Under the pieces are notes generated by a model. The model did no database searches, was not told where the DNA came from, and saw only the letters and a program-made list of their open reading frames with translations. DNA of 64,000 nt from Geothrix sp. Lineage in GTDB: Bacteria > Acidobacteriota > Holophagae > Holophagales > Holophagaceae. The stretch's first letter is position 1, and each line of letters begins with the position of its first letter. The translations under genes and the position numbers were made by a program. This document shows positions 16,152 to 25,506 of this stretch, one piece after another. Where the stretch lies: assembly GCA_019449415.1 (NCBI GenBank), contig JAGRPP010000030.1, forward strand, positions 1 through 64,000. Reading direction: 5' to 3'.

Positions 16152-19100
16152 ATGCGCACCCTCGACCTGAGCGATCCCCGCATCCTGGATCAGTCACTGG
16201 TCGTGAGCGCCAGTGCAGGTTCTGGCAAGACCTTCACCCTCACGGTGCTGGTCACCGCCCGGTTGGGCCGTGGCGATATCCGCCCCTGGGAGATCCTGGC
16301 CACCACGTTCAGCGAGACCTCCGCAGCGGATCTGCGCGAGCGGCTGCTGCGCCCCCTGGACCTGCTGTCCGCCCTGGATGAGGCCGCCTGGCAGCACCTG
16401 CTGCCCCACCTCGACGCGCCCGTGGCCAAGGACCTCGAAGCTATCATCAAGGACCTGCCCAGCATCCAGCACCTGAAGAAGTCCGCCGGGGAGGTGGCCC
16501 AAGCCGCCGCCCACTGGCCGGGCGCACCCTGGCTCGGCTCACCCGCGAAGGCTCGCGCCTACTGGCGCCGCGTACGACGAGAAGCCGAACTGCTGCAGGT
16601 TTCCACCATCCACAGCCTGGCCATGCGTGTGCTGAGCAAGGGCGAGGGCAGCAACGACACCATTCTCGATGTGCGCCATCCATCCCTGCTGCGGCTGCTG
16701 CGGCTGACGGTGCGCGAGTCACTGACCCTGCCCTCCGGGCATCTAGATGAAGTGCCCGCCCGATTGCTGCTGGCCTGGGCCGAGCAGAACTGGGAGGAGC
16801 TGTCCCAGGGCTTCGACAACCACCTGGATGCCCTTGGGCACCTAACGGGTGAGGACCCCAGCCACCACCGCGATGCGTTGAGCCGAGCCCTGGCTGCAGC
16901 CCGGACCGCGCTGGTGCCCTTCGCCGCAGATCCTGAGCTGGCCAAGCACCCAAGCGGCAAGGGACTCCACAATTTCAAGAAGGAGAATCTCCTCCCGGTC
17001 CCAGTCGACGGCGCTGATCTGCAGGCGAACCTCCGCTGGGCCCAGGCCCAAAGCGGGCGCGTGTCGAATCCGCCCCCGACCTACTACTCGGACACTTTCT
17101 GCGATGCGATGGCGACCCTCAAGCCGGTGGCCACTGCGCTGGAAGCCTGGCTGCGCTGCCTGCTGGTGAACGCGCTGCAGCGCTTCGAAGGGGAGAAGCA
17201 GGCCCAGGGACTGGCCACCTTCGGCGACCTGGTCCGCAAGGCCTTGGACAGCCTCAAAGCCCACGGCCTGGAAACCCTCGCGCCCAAGCTGCTCCTGGTC
17301 GACGAGTACCAGGACACCTCCAAGGTTCAGGATGCCTTCCTGGAGGCCCTCGGCGCTGAGCGCATGGTGCGCGTCGGCGATGTAAAGCAGGCCATCTACG
17401 GCTTCCGCGGCGGCGATCCCGACCTCTTGCGGGATCGGCTGGCCGCAGCGGGCGAGGGTGCCTTCCGCCTCGCGTCCAACTTCCGCTCCACGCCTGAGAT
17501 CGTGACCCTGGCCAACACCTATGTGGACCAGGTCTGGCCCTTGTTGGACCCCACGGTCGGCGATCTCGACGGAGCCCAGGTCCCCGTTGCCCCTTCAGGA
17601 CCTCCGGTGGGGTTGGTCCGCACGCCTGCGCCATCAACATCCGGCGACCTACCGGCACTGTCGGACTGGATCTCGGGCCTCTCCCGGGAGTCTGGCTGGA
17701 CCGAATCTCTTGGCACTCCCCCGAGGACCGGTAGCCGCACCCGGGCGCTCCTGCTCAAGCAACGCACCCGCCTGCCGGGCCTCCTCCAGCGCCTCAAGGC
17801 CCAAGGCATCCAGCCCTATGTGGTGGCCAAGGAAGGTTTCTGGGACAGCCCCGGTGTGCGGCTCATCCTAGCGGCCCTGGAGGCCGTGGCTCACCCCGAG
17901 CGCCCCGTCCCCTGTGCGGCGTTGCTGCGCCAAGTGGTGGGCCTGACTGATGCCGAGATGGCGGCCCTGGCCCAAGGTAACGAAGGCCGTCGCGGACTGC
18001 CCGGCCTGGGTCAACTGGATCCTGAAGGATTGCCGGAAACGCATCGAGAGACCGCCCGCTTCCTGCTCGATCTGCGGCAGGCCTCCACCCAGACCATCGC
18101 AGGCCGCCTGCTGCGCCACGGTGCCCTGCTCCAGGCCGTGGCAGCCCTGGAGGTGCATGGTTCGCTGGAGCCCCTGCGGGCCCGGCGCAACCTGGCGGGA
18201 CTGCTCGCCAGGCTGCAGGACCTCCCGGCCAGCCCCTCCGTGGCCTACGCCCTGCTGGATGACGAACGGAATGGCCTGGAGCGGGGCGACCTGCCCGCCT
18301 CTGTTGAAGACGCCGACCTGCTCATCCAGACGGCTCACGGGAGCAAGGGGCTGGAGTACGACGATGTCATCCTGCCCCTGCTGAATGTGAACCCGCGCAG
18401 CTTCCGGAAGGGCGACCTGCGCACCCAGCCCGAGACCGGCGAGCTGCTGCTGGCCTGGAAGCTGGGGAAATTCACCGGGCGCGCCTATGACGACCTCAAG
18501 CCCCTGGTGGAGTCCAAACAGAAGCGCGATGAACTCAACCTGCTCTATGTGGCGCTCACCCGGGCCAAGGGGCGCCTCTGCGTGTTGCTCCAGGAGCCCA
18601 AGGATCCCAAAGAGTCCAAGCCCCCCAGTGAGTTCAAGACCTGGGCGAAGTGGGGGCAGGTCCTGGCCAGCGCCCACCCGGAGTGGAAAGCACTAACAGA
18701 AGCACCGACCCCGGAGCCCCTGCCGACACGGGCCACACCCACGCATGACTCACCGCCTGTGAGAACTGCCCTGACCGACTTGGGCCTGCCTGCAGATGCC
18801 CATGACGACCTTCCCGGCGACACCCGCAGCAAGGCTCGCCAGGAGGGGGAAGCGATGCATGCCTTCCTCCGGGATCTCCTCGTGCGCTGGGAGGATCCGG
18901 AGGCCTTCCAGGCCTGCCTCCACGGCGCTCCTCCTGTGGCCCACGCCCGTGAGAACGCCCTGCGCTTCCTGGAGCAGTTCGAGGCCAAGGGCTGGCGCCA
19001 CCTCCGCCGCCGAACGGAACTGCCCCTCGCGGGGGCGGCGAGCAGCGGCGCCCTCGGTCGGGCCGATCTGGTGGTCTGGGAGGGCGACCGCATCCACCTC

Positions 19101-19256
19101 CTGGACTTCAAGCACTCGAAGGCCTTCGGCGAGGCGGAACTGGTCGGCTACCGAGACCAGCTGGCCCGCTACGCGAAGGTGCTGGAAACCCGGGAGGGCA
19201 GGGTCGTGGATGCCTGGCTGGTGGCGCTGAAATCCGGCGAGTGGGTACAGGCCTAG
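16152..19256 (+). CDS. addA: AddA UvrD-type helicase-nuclease subunit
   Basis: The product is 1034 aa. Walker A is ASAGSGKT near residue 22, motif II reads LLLVDEYQDTS (~378), motif III GDVKQAIYGFRGGD, then TAHGSKGLEYDDV (~725) and VALTRAKGRL (~795). The C-terminal nuclease has GRADLVVW, LLDFKHSK and YRDQLARYAKVLE, the DxxD/ExK and QxxxY signature. ATG 16152 is preferred over 16134 because GAGAGGGGG precedes it. It follows addB directly, giving the AddAB enzyme that repairs broken DNA and degrades linear foreign DNA. Confidence 0.9.
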   Translation: MRTLDLSDPRILDQSLVVSASAGSGKTFTLTVLVTARLGRGDIRPWEILATTFSETSAADLRERLLRPLDLLSALDEAAWQHLLPHLDAPVAKDLEAIIKDLPSIQHLKKSAGEVAQAAAHWPGAPWLGSPAKARAYWRRVRREAELLQVSTIHSLAMRVLSKGEGSNDTILDVRHPSLLRLLRLTVRESLTLPSGHLDEVPARLLLAWAEQNWEELSQGFDNHLDALGHLTGEDPSHHRDALSRALAAARTALVPFAADPELAKHPSGKGLHNFKKENLLPVPVDGADLQANLRWAQAQSGRVSNPPPTYYSDTFCDAMATLKPVATALEAWLRCLLVNALQRFEGEKQAQGLATFGDLVRKALDSLKAHGLETLAPKLLLVDEYQDTSKVQDAFLEALGAERMVRVGDVKQAIYGFRGGDPDLLRDRLAAAGEGAFRLASNFRSTPEIVTLANTYVDQVWPLLDPTVGDLDGAQVPVAPSGPPVGLVRTPAPSTSGDLPALSDWISGLSRESGWTESLGTPPRTGSRTRALLLKQRTRLPGLLQRLKAQGIQPYVVAKEGFWDSPGVRLILAALEAVAHPERPVPCAALLRQVVGLTDAEMAALAQGNEGRRGLPGLGQLDPEGLPETHRETARFLLDLRQASTQTIAGRLLRHGALLQAVAALEVHGSLEPLRARRNLAGLLARLQDLPASPSVAYALLDDERNGLERGDLPASVEDADLLIQTAHGSKGLEYDDVILPLLNVNPRSFRKGDLRTQPETGELLLAWKLGKFTGRAYDDLKPLVESKQKRDELNLLYVALTRAKGRLCVLLQEPKDPKESKPPSEFKTWAKWGQVLASAHPEWKALTEAPTPEPLPTRATPTHDSPPVRTALTDLGLPADAHDDLPGDTRSKARQEGEAMHAFLRDLLVRWEDPEAFQACLHGAPPVAHARENALRFLEQFEAKGWRHLRRRTELPLAGAASSGALGRADLVVWEGDRIHLLDFKHSKAFGEAELVGYRDQLARYAKVLETREGRVVDAWLVALKSGEWVQA

Positions 19257-19330
19257 CCCTCCGGGCTGGATCGGGATTCGACACCCCATGTCCAATGGGT
19301 GGATCGACCCTGGGGTTCTGGAGGTGATCC

Positions 19331-19627
19331 ATGAGCCTGTCGAATCCGCTTCTGCGTCCCCTGCCTCTGACGCACCACGCCCGGAGAAGGATGGATGGCC
19401 GCCGCATCCCCAGCGAAGCCGTGGAGGCGGTTCTGGCCTATGGCCGGGCGGTCTGGGCGCGGGGAGCGCAGATCTACGCCCTGGGCAGGAAGGAGGTCGA
19501 GCGGGCCTCCCGGCGCGGGCTGGATCTCCGGCCCTTCGCGGGCCTCCAGGTCGTCTGCGCGGCCAACGGCGATGTGCTGACGGTCTACCGGAACCACGAC
19601 TTCAAGCCGCTTCGGCGGTCGGCATGA
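19331..19627 (+). CDS. DUF4258-like small protein (98 aa)
   Basis: The pattern fits DUF4258: an early THHARRRMDGRRI, a hydrophobic helix, then basic residues and a C-terminal LQVVCAANGDVLTVYRN strand pair. GGAGG lies 6 bases before the ATG. Its stop overlaps the next ATG (ATGA), so the two are coupled. Some DUF4258 proteins resemble RelE-fold toxins, but no such activity can be claimed here. Confidence 0.65.
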   Translation: MSLSNPLLRPLPLTHHARRRMDGRRIPSEAVEAVLAYGRAVWARGAQIYALGRKEVERASRRGLDLRPFAGLQVVCAANGDVLTVYRNHDFKPLRRSA

Positions 19628-20031
19628 GCCTCCTCCTCGAGGTGAAGCCGTTGGCGCAGGAGCCCCGGAGCGGAACCTGGCAGGGCTGGTGGCGGCACGG
19701 CCTCCGGGAAGGTCACGAGGCGCTCAGCCTCACCATCGCAAGCGGCCGGGTTCGGGGCACGGGCCAGGATCAAGACGGGCGTTTCTCCCTGGAGGGCGAG
19801 GTCCGTCCCGACGGCACCGCCACGCTTACCAAGCGCTACACCCAGCCCCTGGTGGCCGTTCCCTCCGGCTTGGCCTATCAGGGCCAGTGGAACGGCCGGG
19901 TCATCCGGGGCACCTGGGCGGATGAGGCCTCGGTCTGCGGCCGCGGTCCGTTCCTCTTGTGGCCAAGCAGCGAAGAACGCCGTGCCCCGGCCACGGACCC
20001 GGTCCACCTTCCGCGCCCGCTCACTTCCTGA
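19624..20031 (+). CDS. Unknown beta-rich small protein (135 aa)
   Basis: It is translationally coupled to the DUF4258 gene through ATGA. Glycine- and tryptophan-rich segments (SGTWQGWW, then YQGQWNGRVIRGTW) suggest a small antiparallel beta-sheet. No signal peptide or membrane segment is seen. The 3' end overlaps the convergent DUF3606-like gene by 11 bases. Function is unknown. Confidence 0.55.
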   Translation: MSLLLEVKPLAQEPRSGTWQGWWRHGLREGHEALSLTIASGRVRGTGQDQDGRFSLEGEVRPDGTATLTKRYTQPLVAVPSGLAYQGQWNGRVIRGTWADEASVCGRGPFLLWPSSEERRAPATDPVHLPRPLTS

Positions 20032-20197
20032 GGTAGCGCTTCACATCCTTGACCACGGGACCCACGACCAGGACCGCCTGCTGGATCTTCTCGGTGGACA
20101 CGCTGAAGCGGATCGCCCAGCTCCGCAGATCGTAGGGCTGATGGACATTGATCCGCTCCTGCAACTCAGGCTGGCGGATCGCCAGATCGACGGACAC
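20021..20197 (-). CDS. DUF3606-like protein (58 aa)
   Basis: A GTG start at 20197 follows AGGAGG with a 4-base spacer and gives the usual ~60-aa length. Residues ~18-57 read INVHQPYDLRSWAIRF, then KIQQAVLVVGPVVKDVKRYL, the DUF3606 pattern. This is a small cytoplasmic family of unknown function found in many Gram-negative bacteria. Confidence 0.7.
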   Translation of the reverse strand: MSVDLAIRQPELQERINVHQPYDLRSWAIRFSVSTEKIQQAVLVVGPVVKDVKRYLRK

Positions 20198-20429
20198 GGA
20201 ACCTCCTGGGGATGGGGACCCGGCGGGGACGGGGGATCCCGGCTGAGCTTTTCGCATGGCGGATCCTAGGCCCCTCTCCCGGAATCGGCCGAAGCCTTTC
20301 CCTGAACGGTCGTTTTCGGCGTCTGAACGGGCTCGTCCGTCGGCCCTGGTTCGCCAGGGTGGGCCGTCTGCGCCACCCGGTGGGGTTCCCGGGGCCTTCC
20401 ACGGTTGAAGTCGTGTTTACATACCGTTC

Positions 20430-21599
20430 ATGGAAAGGTATTGGCCACTGCCCCGGCTGGGCTCACAACCAAGGTCGCGCTCCGGGTTCGCCGGCGTCGA
20501 CCCTGGAGAAGGCGAGGGGCCCTCGATCCCCTGGTCCCATCTCTTCCCCCTGGCGAAGAACTGGCGGGCGATGGGCATCTGCTATGCCCTCTGGGTCGGC
20601 TCTCTGTTATACAGCCACTGGACCTCCACCCGCATCGAATCCGGGTGGATCTGGGCCAGTGTCTTCTCCGCGCCCCTCCTCCATGTCACGGCCTTCGCCC
20701 TCTTCGCCCCGCTGCCCTGGATCCTGCCCAGCCGGCTGCGCTCCCCATGGAACTTCGTGCTGGGGTTCGTCCTTTCGATCATAGGCTGCGAGCTGATATC
20801 GGCCCTTCTCCCGCTCATCGACGGTTGGCTATTCACCCAGGCGCAGATAAAGTTCGACGGGGCCAAACTCATGCTGATCTACACCGGGCTGGTGGGCCCG
20901 GCGATGATGGTGGTGGGGGGGCTCGTCGCGGCCAGGGCCCGATCCGAAGAGCTGCGCCAGGCTTCCGAGACCGAAGCCCAGATCGCCAAGAACCAGCTGC
21001 TCCAGAGCCAGGTGCACCCCCATGTGCTGTTCAACGCCTTGAACGGCCTGGTGGAGCTCGTCCACAAGGACCCCGAAGCCGCCGAGACGGCCATCCGGCA
21101 CCTGTCCGACCTGCTTCGACGCCTCCTCCTGGCCTCGGAGCACAGCCGCCTGCCCCTAGGGGAGGAGCGGAAGATCATCTCCGATTTCCTCGCGCTGGAG
21201 GCCATCCGGTTGGGGAGTCGGCTCCGGGTCGCCTGGGAGTGGGAGGAGGCCCTGGATGCGATCGAGCTACCGCCGCTTCTCCTCCAGCCCCTGGTGGAAA
21301 ACGCCATCAAGCACGGTATCGCGCCCAGCATCCCGGGCGGAGAGCTCATCGTTCGTGGCCGGGCTGAGGGTGGAGCCATTTCCCTGGAAGTCTGGAATTC
21401 CGGGGTGCCCTTCTGCGAGGGCGAAAAAGGGGCCGGCATCGGCCTGAGGAACCTGCGCTCCCGCCTGGCCTTGAACTTCGGCCCCGGCGCCAGCCTCTCC
21501 CTCGGCGCTTCGGGCCAGGGCACGCTGGCCTGCCTCCGCTTCGCGGCAACCCTAGTAGAATTCCCCCATGGATCCACTGAAAGTCCTAGTCGTCGATGA
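20430..21599 (+). CDS. LytS/YehU-type membrane sensor histidine kinase
   Basis: The product is 389 aa. Four membrane segments (~45-160) precede a short coiled region and the His_kinase domain. Its H box is QVHPHVLFNALNGL (~193-206). The N box is PLVENAIKHGI (~288) and the glycine-rich box GIGLRNLRSRL (~340). The domain order matches LytS-family kinases that phosphorylate LytTR regulators. It overlaps the response-regulator gene by 32 bases, so the two form a two-component pair. The signal is not evident from the sequence. Confidence 0.85.
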   Translation: MERYWPLPRLGSQPRSRSGFAGVDPGEGEGPSIPWSHLFPLAKNWRAMGICYALWVGSLLYSHWTSTRIESGWIWASVFSAPLLHVTAFALFAPLPWILPSRLRSPWNFVLGFVLSIIGCELISALLPLIDGWLFTQAQIKFDGAKLMLIYTGLVGPAMMVVGGLVAARARSEELRQASETEAQIAKNQLLQSQVHPHVLFNALNGLVELVHKDPEAAETAIRHLSDLLRRLLLASEHSRLPLGEERKIISDFLALEAIRLGSRLRVAWEWEEALDAIELPPLLLQPLVENAIKHGIAPSIPGGELIVRGRAEGGAISLEVWNSGVPFCEGEKGAGIGLRNLRSRLALNFGPGASLSLGASGQGTLACLRFAATLVEFPHGSTESPSRR

Positions 21600-22305
21600 C
21601 GAGCCCCTGGCCCGAGAGCGGCTCTCCCGGCTCCTCCGGGAAGCCGGATGCACCCTCACGGGCGAACTCGAAAATGGTGTGGCCCTGCTCCAGTGGCTGA
21701 AGGCGCCGAATAAAACAGGAGTGGATGCCATCTTCCTGGACATCCAGATGCCCGGTCTCAGCGGCATGGAAGTCCTGGCCAAGATCCCGGACGGCCCGCC
21801 CGTGGTCTTCGTCACGGCCTTCTCGTCCTACGCGGTGCGCGCCTTCGAGCTGGCGGCCGCGGACTACCTGCTCAAGCCGGTGTTCGAGGACCGCCTCGAG
21901 GCCTGCCTGCAGCGCCTTCGCGAGCAGCTCGTGCGGCGCCTCAGCCCCGCCGAGTTGAAGGCCCTCCTGCTGCCCCCCGCGCGGTTTCCCATCCGGGTGA
22001 AAGATGGTGAGATCTACCTGGAGCTGGAGGTCGTCACCCACTTCGAGCTGGAGCACGACCGCGTGTGGGCCTGCCGGGGGGCCAGCCGCTATCTGACGCG
22101 GTGGACCGCCCTGTCCGAGGTGGAGCAGGCCTTCCCCGACGACGGCCTGCTGCGGATCCAGCGCCACCTCCTCCTCCGCCCGCAGATGGTCAGGGGCATC
22201 CGCCCGGCCTCGGTGGGGCGCATCAAGGTGATGGTGGCGCCCAAGGTGGAGCTGACTGTGAGCCGGACCATGACCCCGCGGGCGAAGGAATGCATCCGGC
22301 CCTGA
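21568..22305 (+). CDS. LytTR-family response regulator
   Basis: The product is 245 aa. The receiver domain (1-~120) has acidic VDDEP, the phosphoacceptor in FLDIQMPG (Asp near 55), VTAF and LLKP. The C-terminal ~110 residues form a LytTR DNA-binding domain (RYLTRWTALSEVE and DDGLLRIQRHLLL). LytTR proteins bind promoter direct repeats after phosphorylation. The partner kinase is directly upstream. The ATG lies 17 bases downstream of a TAGAAT element inside the kinase gene, which may be incidental. Confidence 0.88.
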   Translation: MDPLKVLVVDDEPLARERLSRLLREAGCTLTGELENGVALLQWLKAPNKTGVDAIFLDIQMPGLSGMEVLAKIPDGPPVVFVTAFSSYAVRAFELAAADYLLKPVFEDRLEACLQRLREQLVRRLSPAELKALLLPPARFPIRVKDGEIYLELEVVTHFELEHDRVWACRGASRYLTRWTALSEVEQAFPDDGLLRIQRHLLLRPQMVRGIRPASVGRIKVMVAPKVELTVSRTMTPRAKECIRP

Positions 22306-22360
22306 GCGCATGCTGATCCTCAGCTGCGGATCCCCACGGCGCAGCCTCATCCCAACCACG

Positions 22361-22387
22361 AAGAAGGGGGCCGATGGCCCCCTTCTT
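22361..22387. terminator. Bidirectional terminator between LytTR and HU genes
   Basis: A perfect 12-bp stem AAGAAGGGGGCC/GGCCCCCTTCTT with loop GAT. It lies between convergent genes and can serve both. Confidence 0.88.
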
Positions 22388-22405
22388 CATTCGGCAACCG
22401 GCTGA

Positions 22406-22729
22406 CTACTTCTTCTTGCCCTTGGGGGCGGTCTTCTTCGCGACCTTGGGCTTCGCCGTCTTGGCGGCCTTCGAGGCCTTGAAGCTCATGGACTTCGAGG
22501 CGGCGATCTTGATGGGGGCGCCGGTCTGGGGGTTGCGGCCCGTGCGCGCCTTGCGGGTCTTCTGGCTGAAGGTGCCGAAGCCGACCAGCGTGACCTTGCC
22601 ACCCTTGCCGACATGGCCGGCGATGGATTCAAGGAAGCAGCCGATGGCAGCAGCGGCGGCGGCCTTCGTGATGTCGGCAGTCTTGGCGACGGCTTCGACG
22701 AGTTCAGCCTTGGTGAGGTTCTCGGCCAT
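22406..22729 (-). CDS. HU-family nucleoid protein with Lys/Ala-rich tail
   Basis: The product is 107 aa. The first ~90 residues are a normal HU/IHF fold (TKAELVEAVAK start, GKVTLVGFGTFSQKTRKARTGRNPQTG). The last ~20 residues (SKAAKTAKPKVAKKTAPKGKKK region) form a basic tail like eukaryotic H1 or mycobacterial HupB tails and would add nonspecific DNA binding. AGGAGG precedes the ATG. A 6-bp hairpin and a promoter-like pair lie upstream. Confidence 0.9.
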   Translation of the reverse strand: MAENLTKAELVEAVAKTADITKAAAAAAIGCFLESIAGHVGKGGKVTLVGFGTFSQKTRKARTGRNPQTGAPIKIAASKSMSFKASKAAKTAKPKVAKKTAPKGKKK

Positions 22730-22783
22730 GTTGCTGGCCTCCTGAATGAAAGCGCCATCGGGCGCTGGTTGGGTTTCCGCTTG

Positions 22784-22812
22784 GATAGTGCCTCAATTTC
22801 GCGCCAGTGCAA
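22784..22812 (-). promoter_or_regulatory. Candidate promoter of the HU gene
   Basis: On the - strand, TTGCAC (22812-22807) and ACTATC (22789-22784) are spaced 17 bases. The resulting leader would hold a 6-bp perfect hairpin (AGCGCC/GGCGCT, 22751-22766) just before the ribosome-binding site. Confidence 0.4.
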
Positions 22813-22961
22813 GTCAAGAAAAGCCTCTCTCTTTCAGAACCCCCGGGGGTTCCCCCGGAATCGGGTTCCTCCGGCTCCCCGAAAAACCCACCGGAACCAG
22901 GGATCTTCCCCTCGGCGAGCCGGCCGCCGGGAGCCCTGGAAACCCGCCGCACGCCTTGGTT

Positions 22962-23531
22962 TCAGCCCCGCGGCGCCGGGGAGCTGACCGGAGCAGGGAC
23001 CGGGGCCGGCCCCCTCACGACCCGCCTCCACCCCCAGCCCAGGGCCCCGGCCAGCAGCAGCCAGCCGATGGGGGACCGGGCCGCGATGCGGAGGTCCTGC
23101 CAGGATGGCAGGGCCCCGAAGAGCAGGTTCGCCAGGAGGAACACCACACCCGCTTCGGGCCAGCCCAGAGCGGGGTGCCCGCCCAACCGCCATGCGAAGA
23201 GCCCGTAGGCCGCGGGCAGCAACAGGAGCGGCGCCAGGCCGATGAAGAAGGCGTTGTACCAGCGCAGGTTCGCCAGGGCCACGGAGCCCAGCACGAAGCC
23301 GCGGCCTTCGCGCCGCGGGAGCACGGTGAAGTGGACGGGCCGGCCGTGGAGCAGGTGGCCCACGGTCCAATGACAGAGCTCATGGCAGATCGTCCCGGGC
23401 AGCACCAGCAGGGAGAAGAGCCAGAAGGAGCGCCGGGCCTGGTTCAACAGCCAGAGCACCCCAGCCGTGCCCGCCAGGTAGGCCAGCGCCGGACCGTGCC
23501 CCCCCGTCGTCCATTCCCAGGCCTGGTCCAT
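22962..23531 (-). CDS. Membrane zinc metalloprotease-like protein (HExxH)
   Basis: The product is 189 aa with about four hydrophobic segments. The zinc motif HELCH (~50) sits at the start of a membrane helix after LLVLPGTIC, as in M50/DUF3267-like intramembrane metalloproteases. A proline-rich C-terminal tail follows. The third ligand, usually an Asp in a later helix, is not obvious. The substrate is unknown. Confidence 0.7.
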   Translation of the reverse strand: MDQAWEWTTGGHGPALAYLAGTAGVLWLLNQARRSFWLFSLLVLPGTICHELCHWTVGHLLHGRPVHFTVLPRREGRGFVLGSVALANLRWYNAFFIGLAPLLLLPAAYGLFAWRLGGHPALGWPEAGVVFLLANLLFGALPSWQDLRIAARSPIGWLLLAGALGWGWRRVVRGPAPVPAPVSSPAPRG

Positions 23532-23571
23532 GCCCGCCGCCTCCCGGCTTCAATTGGACCATCCTCTGGCC

Positions 23572-24273
23572 TCACCTCAACCCGTGCGCCGCCTTGAAGG
23601 ACGGCCATTCGCCCTTGAGGCGGATGAAGGCCTGGACATCCGGACACAGAAGGAAGGGATTGGTCTCGCGTTCCCAGGCCAGGGTGGAGCTGGGGCGGGC
23701 ACCGTAGTCGTGGCCGGGCCAGAGGGTCGCGTGGGCCGGCCATTCCCGGAGCAGGCGCTGGAGGCTGTCCCATTCGGTGCGGGCCTCGCGGTCGCCCGGG
23801 GTGCCACCCACCTTCCCCACGAACAGCAGGTCGCCGGTGAGGCCCGCGGCCAGGCCACCCGCCCGGCTCCCGGCGGGGCCATCTGTCCGGCTCCCGGTGG
23901 AGCCCTCCACCAGGAAGGCCAGGTGGTCCGGGCAGTGGCCGGGCACCCGCCACACGCCGAGCCGCCAAACCCCGAGGGGAATCTCCGCCCTGTCCTCCAG
24001 CACCCGGTCCAGGGGGCCGGGATGGCCGGGACCGCCCCACACCGGCGCTCCGGTGAGGGCCTGGGCCTCGGCATTGCCGTTGCTGTGATCCGCATGGCCG
24101 TGGGTGTTCAGGATGGCCGTGATCCGGAGGCCCTGGACCTTCGCCCGGGCCACGAGGGCCCCGGGATCGTAGGACGGATCGACCAGGATTCCCTCCCCCG
24201 CCATCCGATCCCCCAGGAGGTAGCCGAAGTTCCGGTCCCCGCCCACCCGCACCTGCTCGAAGACGAACCGCAT
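23572..24273 (-). CDS. MBL-fold hydrolase (glyoxalase II-like)
   Basis: The product is 233 aa, with GAGGAGG before ATG 24273. The metal motif reads [11 protein letters not shown] (~67-77), followed by [20 protein letters not shown] and a C-terminal WPGHDYG, the zinc/iron ligands of GloB-like thioester hydrolases. Between the third and fourth motifs is an imperfect 8-residue tandem repeat ([16 protein letters not shown]) encoded by a 24-bp direct repeat. This looks like a surface-loop insertion. Confidence 0.85.
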   Translation of the reverse strand: MRFVFEQVRVGGDRNFGYLLGDRMAGEGILVDPSYDPGALVARAKVQGLRITAILNTHGHADHSNGNAEAQALTGAPVWGGPGHPGPLDRVLEDRAEIPLGVWRLGVWRVPGHCPDHLAFLVEGSTGSRTDGPAGSRAGGLAAGLTGDLLFVGKVGGTPGDREARTEWDSLQRLLREWPAHATLWPGHDYGARPSSTLAWERETNPFLLCPDVQAFIRLKGEWPSFKAAHGLR

Positions 24274-24378
24274 GAGGCCTCCTCAGGATGTTCCTGGCCG
24301 AAGCGCCATTGTCCCACTCGCCTCCGGGAACGCCTGGCCCGCGATCGGCATCCAACTCTGCATCCGGAGGATCTGCCC

Positions 24379-25443
24379 ATGCTTAAGAGAAAGATAGGGC
24401 TGGCGGTGGCGGTCGCGGTGGCCTTGGCCGGCGCGGCCGTGGCCCTCCCCCACCGGAGCACCCATTCCGCCCCACCCGATCGCGAGGTACAGGTGAACGC
24501 TCCCAAGAAGCCCACCCCGGAAGCCCTCCGGCAGAAGCTCACGCCCATGCAGTTCCATGTCACGCAGGAGGCGGGCACCGAGCCGCCCTTCCGGAACGAG
24601 TACTGGAACGAGCACCGGGAGGGCGTCTATGTCGATGTGGTGAGCGGGAAACCCCTGTTCTCCTCCAGGGACAAGTTCGATTCCGGCTGCGGCTGGCCCA
24701 GCTTCACCAAGCCCCTGGAGGGCCAGGATGTGGTCGAGAAGCGGGATGTCAGCGCCGGGATGATCCGCACCGAGGTGCGATCCAAGGAGGCCGATTCCCA
24801 CCTGGGTCATGTGTTCGACGACGGCCCGAAGGATCGCGGCGGCCTCCGCTACTGCATCAACAGCGCCTCCCTGCGCTTTGTCCCGGTCGAGGACCTGGAG
24901 AAGCAGGGGCTGGGCGCCTTCCTGCCCCTGTTCGGAAAAGCCGCCGCCAAGGCCGACCCGGCGCCGGCGGGCGAGGAGATCGCCACCCTGGCCGGCGGCT
25001 GCTTCTGGGGCATGGAGGACCTGCTGCGCCGGCAGCCCGGCGTCACGGCCATCGAGGTGGGCTACACCGGCGGGAAGGTGCCCAACGCCACCTACGAGAA
25101 CCACGAGGGCCACGCCGAGGCCGTCCAGATCCGCTTCGCCCCCTCGAAGACCACCTTCGAGGCCCTGCTGCGCTTCTTCTTCCGCATGCACGATCCCACC
25201 ACGCTGAACCGTCAGGGCAACGACCTGGGCACCTCGTACCGCAGCGCCATCTTCTACCACTCGGAGGCCCAGCGGCAGACTGCGGAGCGCGTGAAGGCCG
25301 AGGTGGACGCCAGCGGCAAGTGGAAGCGCCCCATCGTCACCGAGATCACCGCCGCGGGCCCCTGGTGGAAGGCCGAGGACTACCACCAGGACTACCTCGT
25401 GAAACATCCCGGCGGCTACACCTGCCACTTCGTGCGGGACTGA
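24379..25443 (+). CDS. msrBA: Secreted MsrB-MsrA fusion methionine sulfoxide reductase
   Basis: The product is 354 aa. ATG 24379 has GGAGG at 24366-24370. An N-terminal signal peptide (basic MLKRKIG, then hydrophobic to VALPHR) directs export. The MsrB domain (~55-190) has zinc CGWPS and catalytic RYCINS cysteines. The MsrA domain (~200-354) has the GGCFWG active site and the GYTGG motif. Together they reduce R- and S-methionine sulfoxide in envelope proteins. The order MsrB-MsrA is the reverse of many fusions such as PilB. Confidence 0.92.
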   Translation: MLKRKIGLAVAVAVALAGAAVALPHRSTHSAPPDREVQVNAPKKPTPEALRQKLTPMQFHVTQEAGTEPPFRNEYWNEHREGVYVDVVSGKPLFSSRDKFDSGCGWPSFTKPLEGQDVVEKRDVSAGMIRTEVRSKEADSHLGHVFDDGPKDRGGLRYCINSASLRFVPVEDLEKQGLGAFLPLFGKAAAKADPAPAGEEIATLAGGCFWGMEDLLRRQPGVTAIEVGYTGGKVPNATYENHEGHAEAVQIRFAPSKTTFEALLRFFFRMHDPTTLNRQGNDLGTSYRSAIFYHSEAQRQTAERVKAEVDASGKWKRPIVTEITAAGPWWKAEDYHQDYLVKHPGGYTCHFVRD

Positions 25444-25506
25444 GGGCCTGTGGCATCCTTGTCCTCCAGGCCGGCCGCGAGGCCTGGCTGGAGTCTGGAG
25501 CCCCTC

